Shown here: positions 17,895-27,688 of the stretch, one piece after another | Layout of the letters: every line of letters begins with the position of its first letter | How positions within the stretch are numbered: the stretch's first letter is position 1 | Source: BOG-931 sp963761525 | GTDB taxonomy: Bacteria; Pseudomonadota; Alphaproteobacteria; Rhizobiales; Xanthobacteraceae | Reading direction: 5' to 3' | NCBI GenBank assembly: GCA_963761525.1 | Contig: CAVXHG010000009.1 | Location: 248,001-312,000 of the forward strand | Length of the DNA: 64,000 nucleotides | Program-made: the position numbers and the translations under genes | Notes under the pieces: model-generated | Told to the model about the DNA's origin: nothing | What the model saw: the letters and a program-made list of their open reading frames with translations, nothing else | The model's database searches: none

Positions 17895-20800
17895 ATGCCA
17901 ACCGCACAAAAAACTCCACAGACGCCAAAAGCCATGCCCGCAGCCTGCGGAGTTGAAAAAGGGCGACCACGTCTTCCTGGTCGATGGGTCCGGTTACATT
18001 TTCCGCGCCTATCACGCGCTGCCGCCGATCGCCCGCAAATCGGACGGATTGCAGCTCAATGCCGTGTTCGGCTTCTGCAACATGCTGTGGAAGCTCTTGC
18101 GCGACATGAAGGCGGACGACAAGCCGACCCATCTCGCGGTGGTGTTCGACAAGTCGGAAAAGACGTTCCGTACCGAAATGTACAAGGAGTACAAGGCGCA
18201 CCGGCCCGATCCGCCGGACGACCTGATCCCGCAATTCAAATTCATTCGTGAAGCCGTGCATGCGTTCGACCTGCCGTGTCTGGAACAGGGCGGCTTCGAG
18301 GCCGATGACCTGATCGCGACCTACGCGCGGATCGCCTCGGAAGCCGGCGCTACCACGTCCATCGTCTCCTCTGACAAGGACCTGATGCAGCTGGTCAGCG
18401 ACCAAGTCACCCTGTTCGACACCATGAAGGACAAGACCATCGGCCGCGCCGAGGTGATCGAGAAATTCGGCGTACCGCCGGAGAAGGTCATCGAGGTCCA
18501 GGCGCTGATCGGCGACTCCACCGACAACGTTCCGGGCGTGCCGGGCATCGGCGTGAAAACCGCGGCCCAACTCATCGGCGAATACGGCGATCTTGAAACG
18601 CTGCTCGGGCGTGTCAGCGAGATCAAGCAAGAGAAGCGCCGGCAGTCGCTGATCGACCATGCCGAGGCGGCGCGGATGTCGAAGAAGCTCGTCACGCTCG
18701 ACACCGATGTGAAGCTCGACGTGCCGATCGGTGACCTTGCCGTGCACGAGCCTGACTACAAACATCTGATCGCGTTCCTCAAGGCGATGGAGTTCAGCTC
18801 GCTGACGCGGCGCGTCGCCGAGTTTGCCTCGATCGACGTCGGCGCGATCGAGCCGGCGTCACAGCATGCCGGTGGTGCGCGCGCCGCGGCACCGGCCACT
18901 CCTAGCGGCAACGGTGGGAGTTCATCGCTTTCGCCGCAGCTTCCGCTCGACCGGCCAGCGCAGCCCGGCGACGCGTCGCGTCCAGGGCGGTCCGAGGCGC
19001 CGCAATACCCGGTGCTGACGCCACAAGCCCTTGCCGAAGCCCGGCGCGAGGCGGCGCGCACCGCGAAATTCGATCGCAGCCAGTACGAGACGGTGCGCAG
19101 CCTCGACCGGCTCAAGGCCTGGGTCGAACGCGCGCGCGACATCGGATTTGTCGCGCTGCACGCCTCTGCGGCAAGTTTCGACCCCATCCAGGCCGAGTTG
19201 TGCGGCGTCGCGCTTGCCGTCGCGCCGAACCAGGCCTGCTATGTGCCGCTGTCGCACCGCCAGGGCGGCGAGGGCGCCGGGCTATTCCGCGGCGATGTGG
19301 CTCCCGATCAGATTCCGGAAGCGAAAGCGCTCGAAGTCCTCAAGCCGCTGCTTGAAGATCCGGGAGTGCTGAAGATCGGGCACGATCTCAAATTCACCTG
19401 GCAGATTTTTGCCCAGCGCGGCATCGAGATCGCGTCCTATGACGACATTATTCTGATGTCGTATGTCGCCGACGCCGGCCGCGCCGGCCATGCGCTGGAA
19501 TCGCTCGCCGAGCGCACCTTCAATCACGCCGCTCTCGATATCAACGAATTGATCAAGGCCGGAAAAGCCAAGATCACCTTCGATGCGGTGGGCATCGACC
19601 GCGCTACCGAATATTCCGCCGAACGCGCCGATATCATCTTCCGCATCTGGCAGGTGCTCTCGCCGCGGCTCGCCGCCGATAAGGTCCGCAATGTCTACGA
19701 GACTCTGGAGCGGCCGCTGCTTTCGGTGCTCGGGCACATGGAGCGGCGCGGCATTTCTATCGACCGCAACGTGCTGTCACGGCTGTCTGGCGAGTTCGCC
19801 CAGGAGGCGGCCGGTCTCGAGGATGAGATCAACAAACTCGCCGGTGAGACCGTCAACGCCGGGTCGCCGAAGCAAATCGGCGACATCCTGTTCGGCAAAA
19901 TGCAATTGCCCGGCGGTACCAAAACCAAGACCGGGCAGTGGTCGACCGGCGCGCGCCAGCTCGAAGAGCTGGCCGAGATGGGCCACGAACTGCCGCAAAA
20001 GATTCTCGACTGGCGGCAGGTATCGAAACTGAAGTCGACCTATACCGACGCGCTGCCGGAATACATCAATCCGACGACGAAGCGCGTGCACACCAGCTAC
20101 GCGCTGGCCGCGACGACGACCGGCCGGCTTTCGTCGTCGGAACCGAATCTTCAGAACATCCCGGTGCGCACCGAGGATGGGCGGAAAATTCGCCGCGCCT
20201 TTATCGCATCGCCAGGCATGAAACTCGTCTCCGCCGACTATTCGCAGATCGAGTTGCGGCTTCTCGCCGAGATCGCCGGCATCGAGCAATTGCGCAAGGC
20301 GTTTCGCGACGGCCTCGATATTCACGCCCTGACCGCGTCGGAAATGTTCGGCGTCCCGGTGAAGGGCATGCCGGCAGACATCCGCCGACGGGCGAAGGCC
20401 ATCAATTTCGGCATCATCTACGGCATCTCGGCATTTGGCCTCGCCAATCAGCTTGGCATCGCGCGCGAGGAGGCGGGCGCGTACATCCGGAAATATTTCG
20501 AACGCTTCCCCGGCATTCGTGACTACATGGAAGAGACCAAGAAGTTCGCGAAGGAAAACGGCTACGTCGAGACCCTGTTCGGGCGCAAATGCCACTATCC
20601 CGATATCAAGGCGTCGAACGCATCGATCCGCTCTTTCAACGAGCGTGCCGCGATCAATGCGCGGTTGCAGGGCACCGCGGCCGACATCATCCGCCGCGCC
20701 ATGATCCGGATGGACTCGGCGCTGACCAAGAAAAAGCTTGGCGCGCAGATGCTGCTGCAAGTGCACGACGAACTGGTGTTTGAAGTGCCGGAGGGCGAGG

Positions 20801-20922
20801 TCGAGAAGACGCTGCCGATTGTCACCAAGGTGATGATTGACGCGCCGATGCCGGCGCTCTCACTCTCCGTGCCTTTGCAAGTCGACGCCCACGCCGCCGA
20901 TAACTGGGACGACGCGCATTAG
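17895..20922 (+). CDS. polA: DNA polymerase I; start region frameshifted, proofreading site degenerate
   Basis: This ~1009-residue PolA has a 5'-3' nuclease domain (to ~300), a 3'-5' exonuclease-like domain and a polymerase domain with motif A (SADYSQIELR), motif B (RRRAKAINFGIIYG) and motif C (QVHDELVFE). Exo motifs are degenerate: the DxE position reads ALHASAAS, the LKYD position LKFT, and the last Asp region YSAERAD, so proofreading is probably lost. The likely start ATG 17895 (MPTAQKTP) enters the main frame only if one base in AAAAAGGG at 17956-17963 is surplus. The main frame alone would need GTG 17857 and an unnatural N-terminus. Confidence 0.93.
20825..20922 (+). repeat. Direct repeat copy 1: polA 3' end
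   Basis: The last ~98 bases of polA recur at 25240-25331. From TTGACGCG to the stop region about 81 of 85 bases agree; upstream both share CCAAGG, with a 6-base TGATGA present only here. The four differences fall as third-position changes in the polA frame and only one alters the residue (Asp to Glu). The two copies bracket murQ-nagK-nagB-nagA. Confidence 0.9.
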
Positions 20923-21064
20923 TCGGTGTGCTAGCTCGGCGTGGCCACAAGCTCCAGTCCGCTTTTCAGGCGAAGCAGAATGAAGCGACACGTAGATTGG
21001 CCGGATCAGTCGAAAATAACCCAACTGGACGTTGATTCTCCACTCTGGCGGCGCCGCTAGTGCG

Positions 21065-22045
21065 CTATTTTTCGCCAGCTGCATTGAACGCCGCCGAAGG
21101 CATATCCGCGGCAACCGTGGGCTTATCGCGCTCACCAGCGGGAATATTGTTCACAAGTTGCAAAGCGGTTCCTAGGCGGCCGCCGGACTGATCGAGCAAT
21201 GCTGCGGCCTGATCGATGGTGCACCCTTGCAAGAGCAGCATGGCGATTTTGATGTTTCCGCCGGCGCGCGCCAGGGCGTCATGCACCTCTTCGCCGCTGC
21301 GTCCACTTAGGCGATGCAAAATACTGGCCGTGCGCTCCACAAGTTTGGCGTTGATCGCCTGCATGTCCACCATCAAGCCCTTGTGGACGCGACCGAGGCG
21401 GATCATGACCAGCGTCGACAGAAGGTTGAGCGTGACGCGTTGCGCGGTGCCTGCCTTCATGCGTGTTGAGCCTGCAATCGGTTCAGCACCGGTGTCGAGC
21501 CAGATCGGACAGTCCGCTTCTTCGAGAATGGGCGTCGAGCGATTGTTGGCAATGCCGACTGCAAGCGCACCGCACCGTTTGGCTTCACGCATGAACGCCA
21601 GCGTAAACGGCGTGGTGCCGCTGGCGGCGACCGCGATGACAGCATCGGCCGCGCCGATATCGTGTTCCTGAATCGCCCGCTTGGCGGCGTCGGTCTCGTC
21701 TTCGGCACCTTCGGTCGCGCGCAGCAGCGCGTCTTTACCACCAGCCATCAGCAGCAACAGCCGCTCGGACGGCCAGTTAAACGTAGGAATAAGTTCGGCT
21801 CCGTCCTGCACAGCAAGCCTGCCCGACGTTCCAGCGCCGACATAGACCAGCCGGCCATTGCCGCGGAGGCGAGTTTCGATGGCGAGGGCAGCCCGCTCGA
21901 TCGCAGCCAATTCGGCGCGAACCGCGGCGACAGCCGACATCTGGCTTTCAACCAGCGCATGGAGAATATCGCCGGGTTCCCAGAGGTCGATGTCGGAATA
22001 GCGGGGGCTGGCGCGCTCGGTTTCCATGTCGGTTTCCAATGGCAT
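21065..22045 (-). CDS. murQ: N-acetylmuramic acid 6-phosphate etherase
   Basis: MurQ converts MurNAc-6-P to GlcNAc-6-P and D-lactate in cell-wall recycling. The ~326-residue protein has a SIS fold with YVGAGTSGRLAVQDGAEL, the conserved ATEGAEDE motif, IAVAASGTTPF and the diagnostic GSTRMKAGTAQR. The start is taken at ATG 22045; GTG 22048 or ATG 22027 are possible. It is convergent with polA (143-base gap) and divergent from the nagK-like operon, with which it shares a 100-base promoter region containing a palindrome. Confidence 0.95.
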   Translation of the reverse strand: MPLETDMETERASPRYSDIDLWEPGDILHALVESQMSAVAAVRAELAAIERAALAIETRLRGNGRLVYVGAGTSGRLAVQDGAELIPTFNWPSERLLLLMAGGKDALLRATEGAEDETDAAKRAIQEHDIGAADAVIAVAASGTTPFTLAFMREAKRCGALAVGIANNRSTPILEEADCPIWLDTGAEPIAGSTRMKAGTAQRVTLNLLSTLVMIRLGRVHKGLMVDMQAINAKLVERTASILHRLSGRSGEEVHDALARAGGNIKIAMLLLQGCTIDQAAALLDQSGGRLGTALQLVNNIPAGERDKPTVAADMPSAAFNAAGEK

Positions 22046-22089
22046 CACGAACCGATCAGATAGGGATAAGCCTCAACTCAACCCATATT

Positions 22090-22105
22090 AGACCCAATTG
22101 GTTCT
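22090..22105. promoter_or_regulatory. Candidate operator between murQ and nagK-like gene
   Basis: AGACCCAATTGGTTCT is a 16-base near-perfect palindrome (only one outer pair mismatches) with a CCAATTGG core at 22094-22101. It sits in the short region between the divergent murQ and nagK-like starts, where an amino-sugar regulator could control both. No regulator gene is in the cassette, so the binding protein is unknown. Confidence 0.5.
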
Positions 22106-22145
22106 TACCCAGCGGAAGGCTCCGTGCTGTGCCCGGAGACATCGC

Positions 22146-23039
22146 GTGACTGACAAGAACGTATTGCTTCTGGGCGTGGACGGGGGTGGAACCCGGTGCC
22201 GTGCCCGCTTGTCAACGTTCTCGGGGCAAACGCTCGGCGACGCTGTCGCCGGCCCGGCGAACCTGCGCCTTGGGCTCGATTTGAGTTTTGCAGCGGTTTC
22301 GGACGCTGCACTCCAATGTCTCGATCAAGCCGACTTGCCCAAAACCAGCCTTGAGCAAGTGGTGGCCTGTCTCGCGCTGGCTGGCGCCAGCGAGCCCGGC
22401 TATCTGGCCGCGGCGCAAAAGCGACGGCACCCGTTCCGCAAAGCACTGATCGTCACTGACGCCGAGGCGGCTTGCATCGGCGCCCATGGCGAAGGCGATG
22501 GCGGTGTCATTATCGCCGGCACCGGGACCGTCGGATGGGCCAGGGTGAACAGCAAGACCCACCGCGTCGGCGGGTGGGGGTTGCCGATTTCGGATGAAGG
22601 AAGCGGCGCGTGGCTCGGCATCGAGGTGCTGCGCCGGGTGGTGTGGGCTAGCGACGGCCGCATCCCATGGACGCCTTTGCTGCGGGCGGTGTTTGCCGAT
22701 TTTGCCGACGACCCGCACGCGATCGTTAAGTGGACTGCGATGGCGACGCCACGTGATTTTGGCTCGCTAGCTCCGCGCATTGCCGATTACGCAGCGCGAC
22801 GCGACGCGATCGGAGTTGAATTGATGCAAATGGCCGCTGCACATGTCGATCATATCGCGGCGCGGCTCGTCGCGTTGGGCGCGGTTAAATTGGCGCTGGT
22901 CGGCGGCCTGGCGTCATCCTTGCGCTCCTGGCTTTCAGCTACAACTGCGTCGCAGCTTGTCGAACCCTTCGGCGATGCTCTGGACGGGGCGCTCCAGCTA
23001 GCCCGATCCGCGGCGGTCGCGCCGGCGCGGGTCGCTTGA
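22146..23039 (+). CDS. BadF/BadG-family kinase, probable N-acetylglucosamine (or MurNAc) kinase
   Basis: This ~297-residue ASKHA-fold ATPase has the phosphate-1 motif GVDGGGTRCRA at the N-terminus, a phosphate-2 motif VIIAGTGTVGWA and GWGLPISDEGSGAWLG, which is typical of GlcNAc kinases in this family. I chose GTG 22146, preceded by GGAG at a good distance, rather than the longer frame from 22098. Within a murQ/nagA cluster it most likely phosphorylates GlcNAc, and by analogy with clostridial MurK perhaps also MurNAc. It is first in an operon with the SIS and nagA genes. Confidence 0.88.
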   Translation: MTDKNVLLLGVDGGGTRCRARLSTFSGQTLGDAVAGPANLRLGLDLSFAAVSDAALQCLDQADLPKTSLEQVVACLALAGASEPGYLAAAQKRRHPFRKALIVTDAEAACIGAHGEGDGGVIIAGTGTVGWARVNSKTHRVGGWGLPISDEGSGAWLGIEVLRRVVWASDGRIPWTPLLRAVFADFADDPHAIVKWTAMATPRDFGSLAPRIADYAARRDAIGVELMQMAAAHVDHIAARLVALGAVKLALVGGLASSLRSWLSATTASQLVEPFGDALDGALQLARSAAVAPARVA

Positions 23040-23073
23040 TGCCGGCGGCGAACGTAAAGGCGCGGTGGAGGTG

Positions 23074-24103
23074 ATGTCGCTCGTTCCTGCAATGCACCGT
23101 GAATTGCTCGAAGCTGCACCGGCGGTGCTTCGGCAGTTCGAGATATTATCGGAACCGCTCGCCGCTCTGGTCAAACAACTCGAAAGCCGGCGACCCAACG
23201 TTGTCGTGACTTGTGCGCGAGGCAGTTCCGCGCATGCGGCGACCTTTGGCAAGCACCTGATCGAGCGCCACCTCGGTTTGCCGGTAGCCGCAGCGGCGCC
23301 GAATATCGCCAGCGTCTATCGAAGGCCGCTCGATCTGAAAAATCAGTTGTTTCTAGCCATTTCACAATCCGGCCGCAGCGATGACCTGATCGAAATGGCC
23401 GCGATGGCGCGAAAAGCCGGCGCCGTCACGGTTGCCATCGTCAACGACGCGGCAAGTCCACTGGCGCAAACGGTCGAGATCGTATTGCCGCTCGGCGCCG
23501 GACGTGAGTTGAGTGTTGCGGCCACCAAAAGCTTCGTGGCGTCGGTCGCGGCGCTGTTGAGCCTCGTCGCCGTCTGGGCCGGCGATGCCGCGATGGCTGC
23601 TGCGTGTATGCGGCTGCCGATGCGGCTTGCCGACGCGGCGGGGCTTGATTGGAGCGAGGCGCTCGAGCCGTTGACGCGGGCTGGCAGTACGATCGTGATT
23701 GGCCGCGGCCCGACGCTTGCGATTGCGCGTGAGGCGGCTTTGAAGCTGAAGGAGACCTGCGAACTGCCGGCTGAGGCGTTCAGTGCGGCAGAGTTTCGCC
23801 ATGGTCCGATCGCGCTGGTATCCAGCGCCTATCCTGTTCTTGCGCTGGCGCCGACCGATGAAATCCGCCGCAGGGTTTTCGGCGCTTGCCGATGATCTGC
23901 GCGGCAAGGGCGCCTGCGTGCTTGTCGCAGAGCCGGGCAGCGCACAACCTCGTCGCCTGCCTGTACTCGCGCCTGATCACCCGGACGCGGACGCGATCTG
24001 TCTCATTCAGAGCTTTTACGCATTTCTGGTGCATCTCGCGGCGCGACGCGGCACGGACGTCGACCGGCCGCGCCACCTGCAAAAAGTCACGCGCACCCGA
24101 TGA
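23074..24103 (+). pseudogene. SIS-domain sugar isomerase, NagB-II-type glucosamine-6-P deaminase, frameshifted near 3' end
   Basis: This ~343-residue double-SIS protein resembles the isomerase half of GlmS without a glutaminase domain, as in NagB-II deaminases (GlcN-6-P to Fru-6-P plus ammonia). It shows CARGSSAHAATFGKH, ISQSGRSDDLIEM, ELSVAATKSF and AFSAAEFRHGP. After APTDEIR the frame breaks; FSALADDLRGKG continues one frame over, consistent with one surplus base in CCGCCGCAGGG (23876-23883). The interval is 3n+1 bases. Start is ATG 23074 after GGAGGTG, or GTG 23065. Its stop overlaps the nagA start by four bases. Confidence 0.85.
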
Positions 24104-25249
24104 GCGCTCGTACGCACGCTATCGCCTGCCGCCATGTCTTCGACGGTGAAACTCTCCGCGACAACACCGCCGTCATCTTGGAAGGCGACCACGTCGCCGC
24201 AGTCATTCGACGCAGCGACGTTCCCGCCGCGATGCCGGTGCGTGAGCTGCCCGAGCATGTTTGGCTCACGCCAGGGTTCATCGATATCCAGGTCAATGGC
24301 GGCGGCGACGTCCTTTTCAACGACTTGCCGACGGCGGACACCATCCGCACCATGATCGCGGCGCACCGGCGCTTCGGCACCACGGCGCTGTTGCCGACGC
24401 TGATCAGTGATACGCCGGAGAAAATGAAATCGGCGCTCGCCGCGGTCGAAAGTCTCGTCGGCGTTGAGCCGGCGGTGCTCGGCATCCACCTCGAAGGGCC
24501 TTTCTTATCGCCCGAAAAAATGGGTGTGCACGCTTCGCGCGCTATCCGCAGCCCGACGGCAAGCGATCTCGCGACGCTCACGACGCCGCGGCAAGGCGTG
24601 ACGCTTGTGACTCTGGCCCCGGAGCGGGTGCCAGAAGGGTTCATCGCCAAGCTTACCGCGGCAGGCGTGCGCGTTGCGCTCGGTCATTCAATGGCGACCT
24701 ATGCGCAGACCTGCGCGGCCATGACCGACGGCCTGACCGGCTTCACGCATCTGTTCAACGCGATGCGCCCGCTTGAGGCCCGTGAGCCGGGACCGATCGG
24801 CGCGGCGCTCGAACTCGATGCACGCCTGGTACGGGCTAATCGTAGATGGAGTCCATGTCGCTCCGGCCATGTTGCGGCTGGCCTTGCGCGGCGCCGGGCG
24901 GCCGATCCTGGTGACTGACGCGATGCCGCCGGTCGGCGGTTCGCGCCCGTCATTCGATCTGTACGGTGAAACAATCTCCATAAGGGAGGGCCGGTGCATG
25001 CGAAAGGACGGCACGCTCGCCGGAGCGTACCTCGATATGGCGACAGCCGTCCGCAATTGTGTGCGATCATTGCGCGTTCCGCTCGTGACTGCTCTGCGCT
25101 TTGCGACCGCTCATCCGGCGCAATTCATCGGCCTTGGGGACAAGTTGGGCCGGCTTGCGCCGGGCTATCGCGCCGACATGGTCGAACTCGATGCCTCAAC
25201 CGTCACGGTGTGTCGCACCTGGGTCGCAGGTGAACCCAGCCAAGGTTGA
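24100..25249 (+). pseudogene. nagA: N-acetylglucosamine-6-phosphate deacetylase, frameshifted
   Basis: NagA removes acetate from GlcNAc-6-P, between MurQ and the deaminase in this pathway. The ~382-residue amidohydrolase shows TPGFIDIQVNGGGDVLFND, GIHLEGPFLS, LGHSMATYAQ, FTHLFNAMRPL, then in another frame LIVDGVHVAPAM, VTDAMPPVGG and DGTLAGAYLDMA. The break is at about 24818-24822 (GATGCACGCC), where dropping one base restores LD-HAWYGLIVDGVH. The interval is 3n+1 bases. The TGA stop lies inside the second copy of the polA-end repeat, so the cassette boundary coincides with the gene end. Confidence 0.88.
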
Positions 25250-25331
25250 CGCGCCGATGCCGGCGCTCTCACTCTCTGTGCCTTTGCAGGTCGAAGCCCA
25301 CGCCGCCGATAACTGGGACGACGCGCACTAA
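25240..25331 (+). repeat. Direct repeat copy 2: orphan polA 3' end after nagA
   Basis: From CCAAGG at 25240 to TAA at 25329-25331 this matches the polA C-terminal coding end, including the codons for AHAADNWDDAH and a stop codon. It has no polymerase gene upstream; instead nagA reads into it and stops at 25249. It appears to be a leftover or donor-derived polA tail marking the right edge of the amino-sugar cassette. Confidence 0.88.
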
Positions 25332-25526
25332 TGACACGATGCCTCTTATCCCACCGCGCGAATCGACAGAGCCGCCGCGGAGCGAGGCAGGCGATCCCGG
25401 TGCCTTCGTCGGTTCCCTCGCGAGCGGAAAACGAAAGGCCTAAATCTGTCTTGCCGATGACGCGATCTCGACAGTCGTCTCCCGCCAAATCGCGGCCTTA
25501 TTCACCCCTTCACCAAAACAATAAAA

Positions 25527-25555
25527 CCGGCGCCACCTTGTCGAGGTGGCGCCGG
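25527..25555 (-). terminator. Rho-independent terminator of the BMP operon
   Basis: A perfect 12-base inverted repeat (CCGGCGCCACCT, 5-base loop, AGGTGGCGCCGG) is followed, on the minus strand, by the T-rich TTTTATTGTTTTGG. It lies 56 bases past the stop of the BMP receptor gene, the last gene of that operon. The rest of 25332-25610 shows nothing clear. Confidence 0.85.
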
Positions 25556-25610
25556 CCCGAGCTTTAAAGTCGGATAAATTATGCCTACCCGAGTTCGCTG
25601 GCGTCGCTTG

Positions 25611-26699
25611 TTACTTGGGAACGCTGCCGTCGACGCCCGCGACGTACCAGTTTACCGAATTGAACGAGGCATCTTTGTCGGTCATCGTCGAGCCTGCGGC
25701 AACCTTTACCGTCCCGGTGTTGTCGGAGATCGGGCCGCCGAAAGGCATCAGTGCGCCTGAGATCAACGCGGCTTTCTTTTCCTCGAAGATTTTGACCGCT
25801 TCCGGCGGGATCACGGGATTAAGCGGAGCCATCACCACCATTCCCTCTTTGAGGCCCCATCGGGTGTGGCGGTTACCCGTCCAGGTCCCGTCCAGAACCT
25901 TCTGAGTTTCGGCGATGTAGTAGCCGCTCCAGTCTTCCGTGGTGCCCGTCAACTGTCCCTTCGGACCGAAGCTCGACATATCGGCATCGATACTGAACGC
26001 GTAAGTGGCTTTCTCCTGCGCCACCTGAATGGAAGCCGGCGAGTCTGTATTCTGCGCCACGTTGTCCGCACCCTGCGCAATAAGGGTTTCCGCCGCTTGG
26101 CGTTCCTTGCCTGGATCGTACCAGGTGTTGACCCAGATCGGCTTCATCTTGACTTTCGGATTTACCGCCAGCGCGCCCAGCGTCATGGAGTCGATGTTAC
26201 GCATAACGCTCGGGATCGGGAACGAGCCAATAAAGCCAAGCGTATTGGTTTTCGTCATCTGGCCGGCGATGGTGCCGATCAGATAAAAGCCCTCTTCAAA
26301 GCGCGGCTCGTAAACGACTTCGTTCGGCGCCGTCTTGAAGCCGTTCACATGCTCGAATTTGACGTTCGGAAACACTTTTGCAACTTTCTGCAAAGGCTCC
26401 ATGTAACCGAATGAGCAGGCGAAGATCAGCTTATTGCCGTCGGCAGCAAGCTGACGAAACACGCGCTCGGAATCGGCGGTCTCGGGGACATTTTCCACAA
26501 ATGTGGTCTTGATCTTGTCACCCATCGCCTTTTCAAGCTTCTGCCGGGCCTCATCGTGCATCTGGGTCCACCCGCCGTCCTTGACCGGGCCCAGATAAAC
26601 GAAAGCGACCTTGAGCGGCTCGGCGGCAAAGGCTGCCGACGATGTTAAGAGGAAACTTGCGGCGATACTCAGAGATTTCCATTTTTTTACGAGCGTCAT
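25611..26699 (-). CDS. BMP-family ABC transporter substrate-binding protein
   Basis: This ~362-residue periplasmic receptor of the Med/BmpA/PnrA family mainly binds nucleosides or related bases. The Sec signal ends near AFAAEP; there is no lipobox cysteine, unlike BmpA lipoproteins. Features are VYLGPVKDGGWTQMHDEAR, a FACSFGYMEPLQKVA segment, EGFYLIGTIAGQMT and GFIGSFPIPSVMRNID. I chose ATG 26699 with AAAAGG upstream; a longer frame reaches 26840 but the signal peptide supports the shorter form. It is the last gene of the operon starting at 30362. Confidence 0.92.
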   Translation of the reverse strand: MTLVKKWKSLSIAASFLLTSSAAFAAEPLKVAFVYLGPVKDGGWTQMHDEARQKLEKAMGDKIKTTFVENVPETADSERVFRQLAADGNKLIFACSFGYMEPLQKVAKVFPNVKFEHVNGFKTAPNEVVYEPRFEEGFYLIGTIAGQMTKTNTLGFIGSFPIPSVMRNIDSMTLGALAVNPKVKMKPIWVNTWYDPGKERQAAETLIAQGADNVAQNTDSPASIQVAQEKATYAFSIDADMSSFGPKGQLTGTTEDWSGYYIAETQKVLDGTWTGNRHTRWGLKEGMVVMAPLNPVIPPEAVKIFEEKKAALISGALMPFGGPISDNTGTVKVAAGSTMTDKDASFNSVNWYVAGVDGSVPK

Positions 26700-26767
26700 G
26701 GCGTACCTTTTGGTTCGAGGTGGAATGGTTGGAGGACTGGTTATGTTGAACTGCGGCGAGGGTTTTT

Positions 26768-27688
26768 TCATGCAGCTGCATGGAAGCTGATGCCGAGAGA
26801 GGCCGGCTGATTCAGTAAAATCGTTTTGGGATCGCGGCAAATGATAACCAGAACGATAATCGTTGCCGCGTACGGCAACATCGACAGAAACTCAGTCGGG
26901 ATCGGAAGATCGAACCCTTGAGCAAAAAGCTGAAACTGTGTGACGCCGCCGAACAAATAAGCGCCAAGCACCACGCGCGCTGGTTTCCAGGTGCCAAAAA
27001 CGACCAGCGCAAGCGCGATCCAGCCTTTGCCCGCCGACATGCCTTCGACCCACATCGGCGTCTGGACGAGCGACAGATAAGCGCCGGCAACCCCGGCGCA
27101 CGCGCCTCCGAACATCACCGCAAGGTACCGGGTCATCAAGACAGGTTTGCCGATGGCGTGGGCAACGCTGGGGGATTCACCGATTGCACGTAGCGTCAGG
27201 CCCGCATGCGACTTGCTGAGGAACCACTGCACTGCAGCGAACAGCACCAGGGAGAGATAGACCATAATATCGTAATGGAACAAAAGATCCCCGATAACGG
27301 GAAGATTGGTCAGCCCCGGAATCTTGATTGATGGCAATGGAGGCAGCGGCGTCCCGGCCAGATTGTGCCCCACGAAGGCCGATAGACCAATTCCAAACAA
27401 AGTCAGTGCAAGACCGGTCGCGACTTGATTGGTTTGCAGGTTGAGTGTGAGAAACCCGAACGCCAGGGACAAGGCGACGCCAGCGGCCGCTGCTGCTACA
27501 AAGCCTACAAAATCGCTGCCCGTGGCAAGCGTCGCGGCAAAACCGGAGACCGCGCCAATCAGCATCATGCCTTCAATGCCGAGGTTGAGGACTCCAGCTT
27601 TCTCCACGATGGTTTCGCCGAGCGCAGCGTAAATCAGCGGCGTGGCGGCCACCACGGTGGCGGCCAACATCGGAACGAGAGGGTTCAT
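26768..27688 (-). CDS. ABC transporter permease (second permease of BMP system)
   Basis: This 306-residue integral membrane protein has about eight to nine hydrophobic segments and the family motif LGETIVEKAGVLNLGIEGMMLIGA. It is homologous to the YufQ/NupQ-type permease that pairs with another permease in nucleoside importers. A RAIGESPSVAHAIGKPV loop is the likely contact with the ATPase. The start overlaps the preceding permease's stop by four bases, so the two are translationally coupled and probably form a heterodimer. Confidence 0.92.
   Translation of the reverse strand: MNPLVPMLAATVVAATPLIYAALGETIVEKAGVLNLGIEGMMLIGAVSGFAATLATGSDFVGFVAAAAAGVALSLAFGFLTLNLQTNQVATGLALTLFGIGLSAFVGHNLAGTPLPPLPSIKIPGLTNLPVIGDLLFHYDIMVYLSLVLFAAVQWFLSKSHAGLTLRAIGESPSVAHAIGKPVLMTRYLAVMFGGACAGVAGAYLSLVQTPMWVEGMSAGKGWIALALVVFGTWKPARVVLGAYLFGGVTQFQLFAQGFDLPIPTEFLSMLPYAATIIVLVIICRDPKTILLNQPASLGISFHAAA

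Noticed and set aside
17940..17970. Programmed ribosomal frameshift in polA
   Set aside because: The shift needed is +1 at AAAAAGGG and there is no recognisable stimulator; the same surplus-base pattern appears in many unrelated genes, so a sequence error is simpler.
25339..25443. A 34-codon ORF after the second polA tail
   Set aside because: Start lacks a Shine-Dalgarno, the composition is charged and low in pattern, and no relation to a known family is seen.
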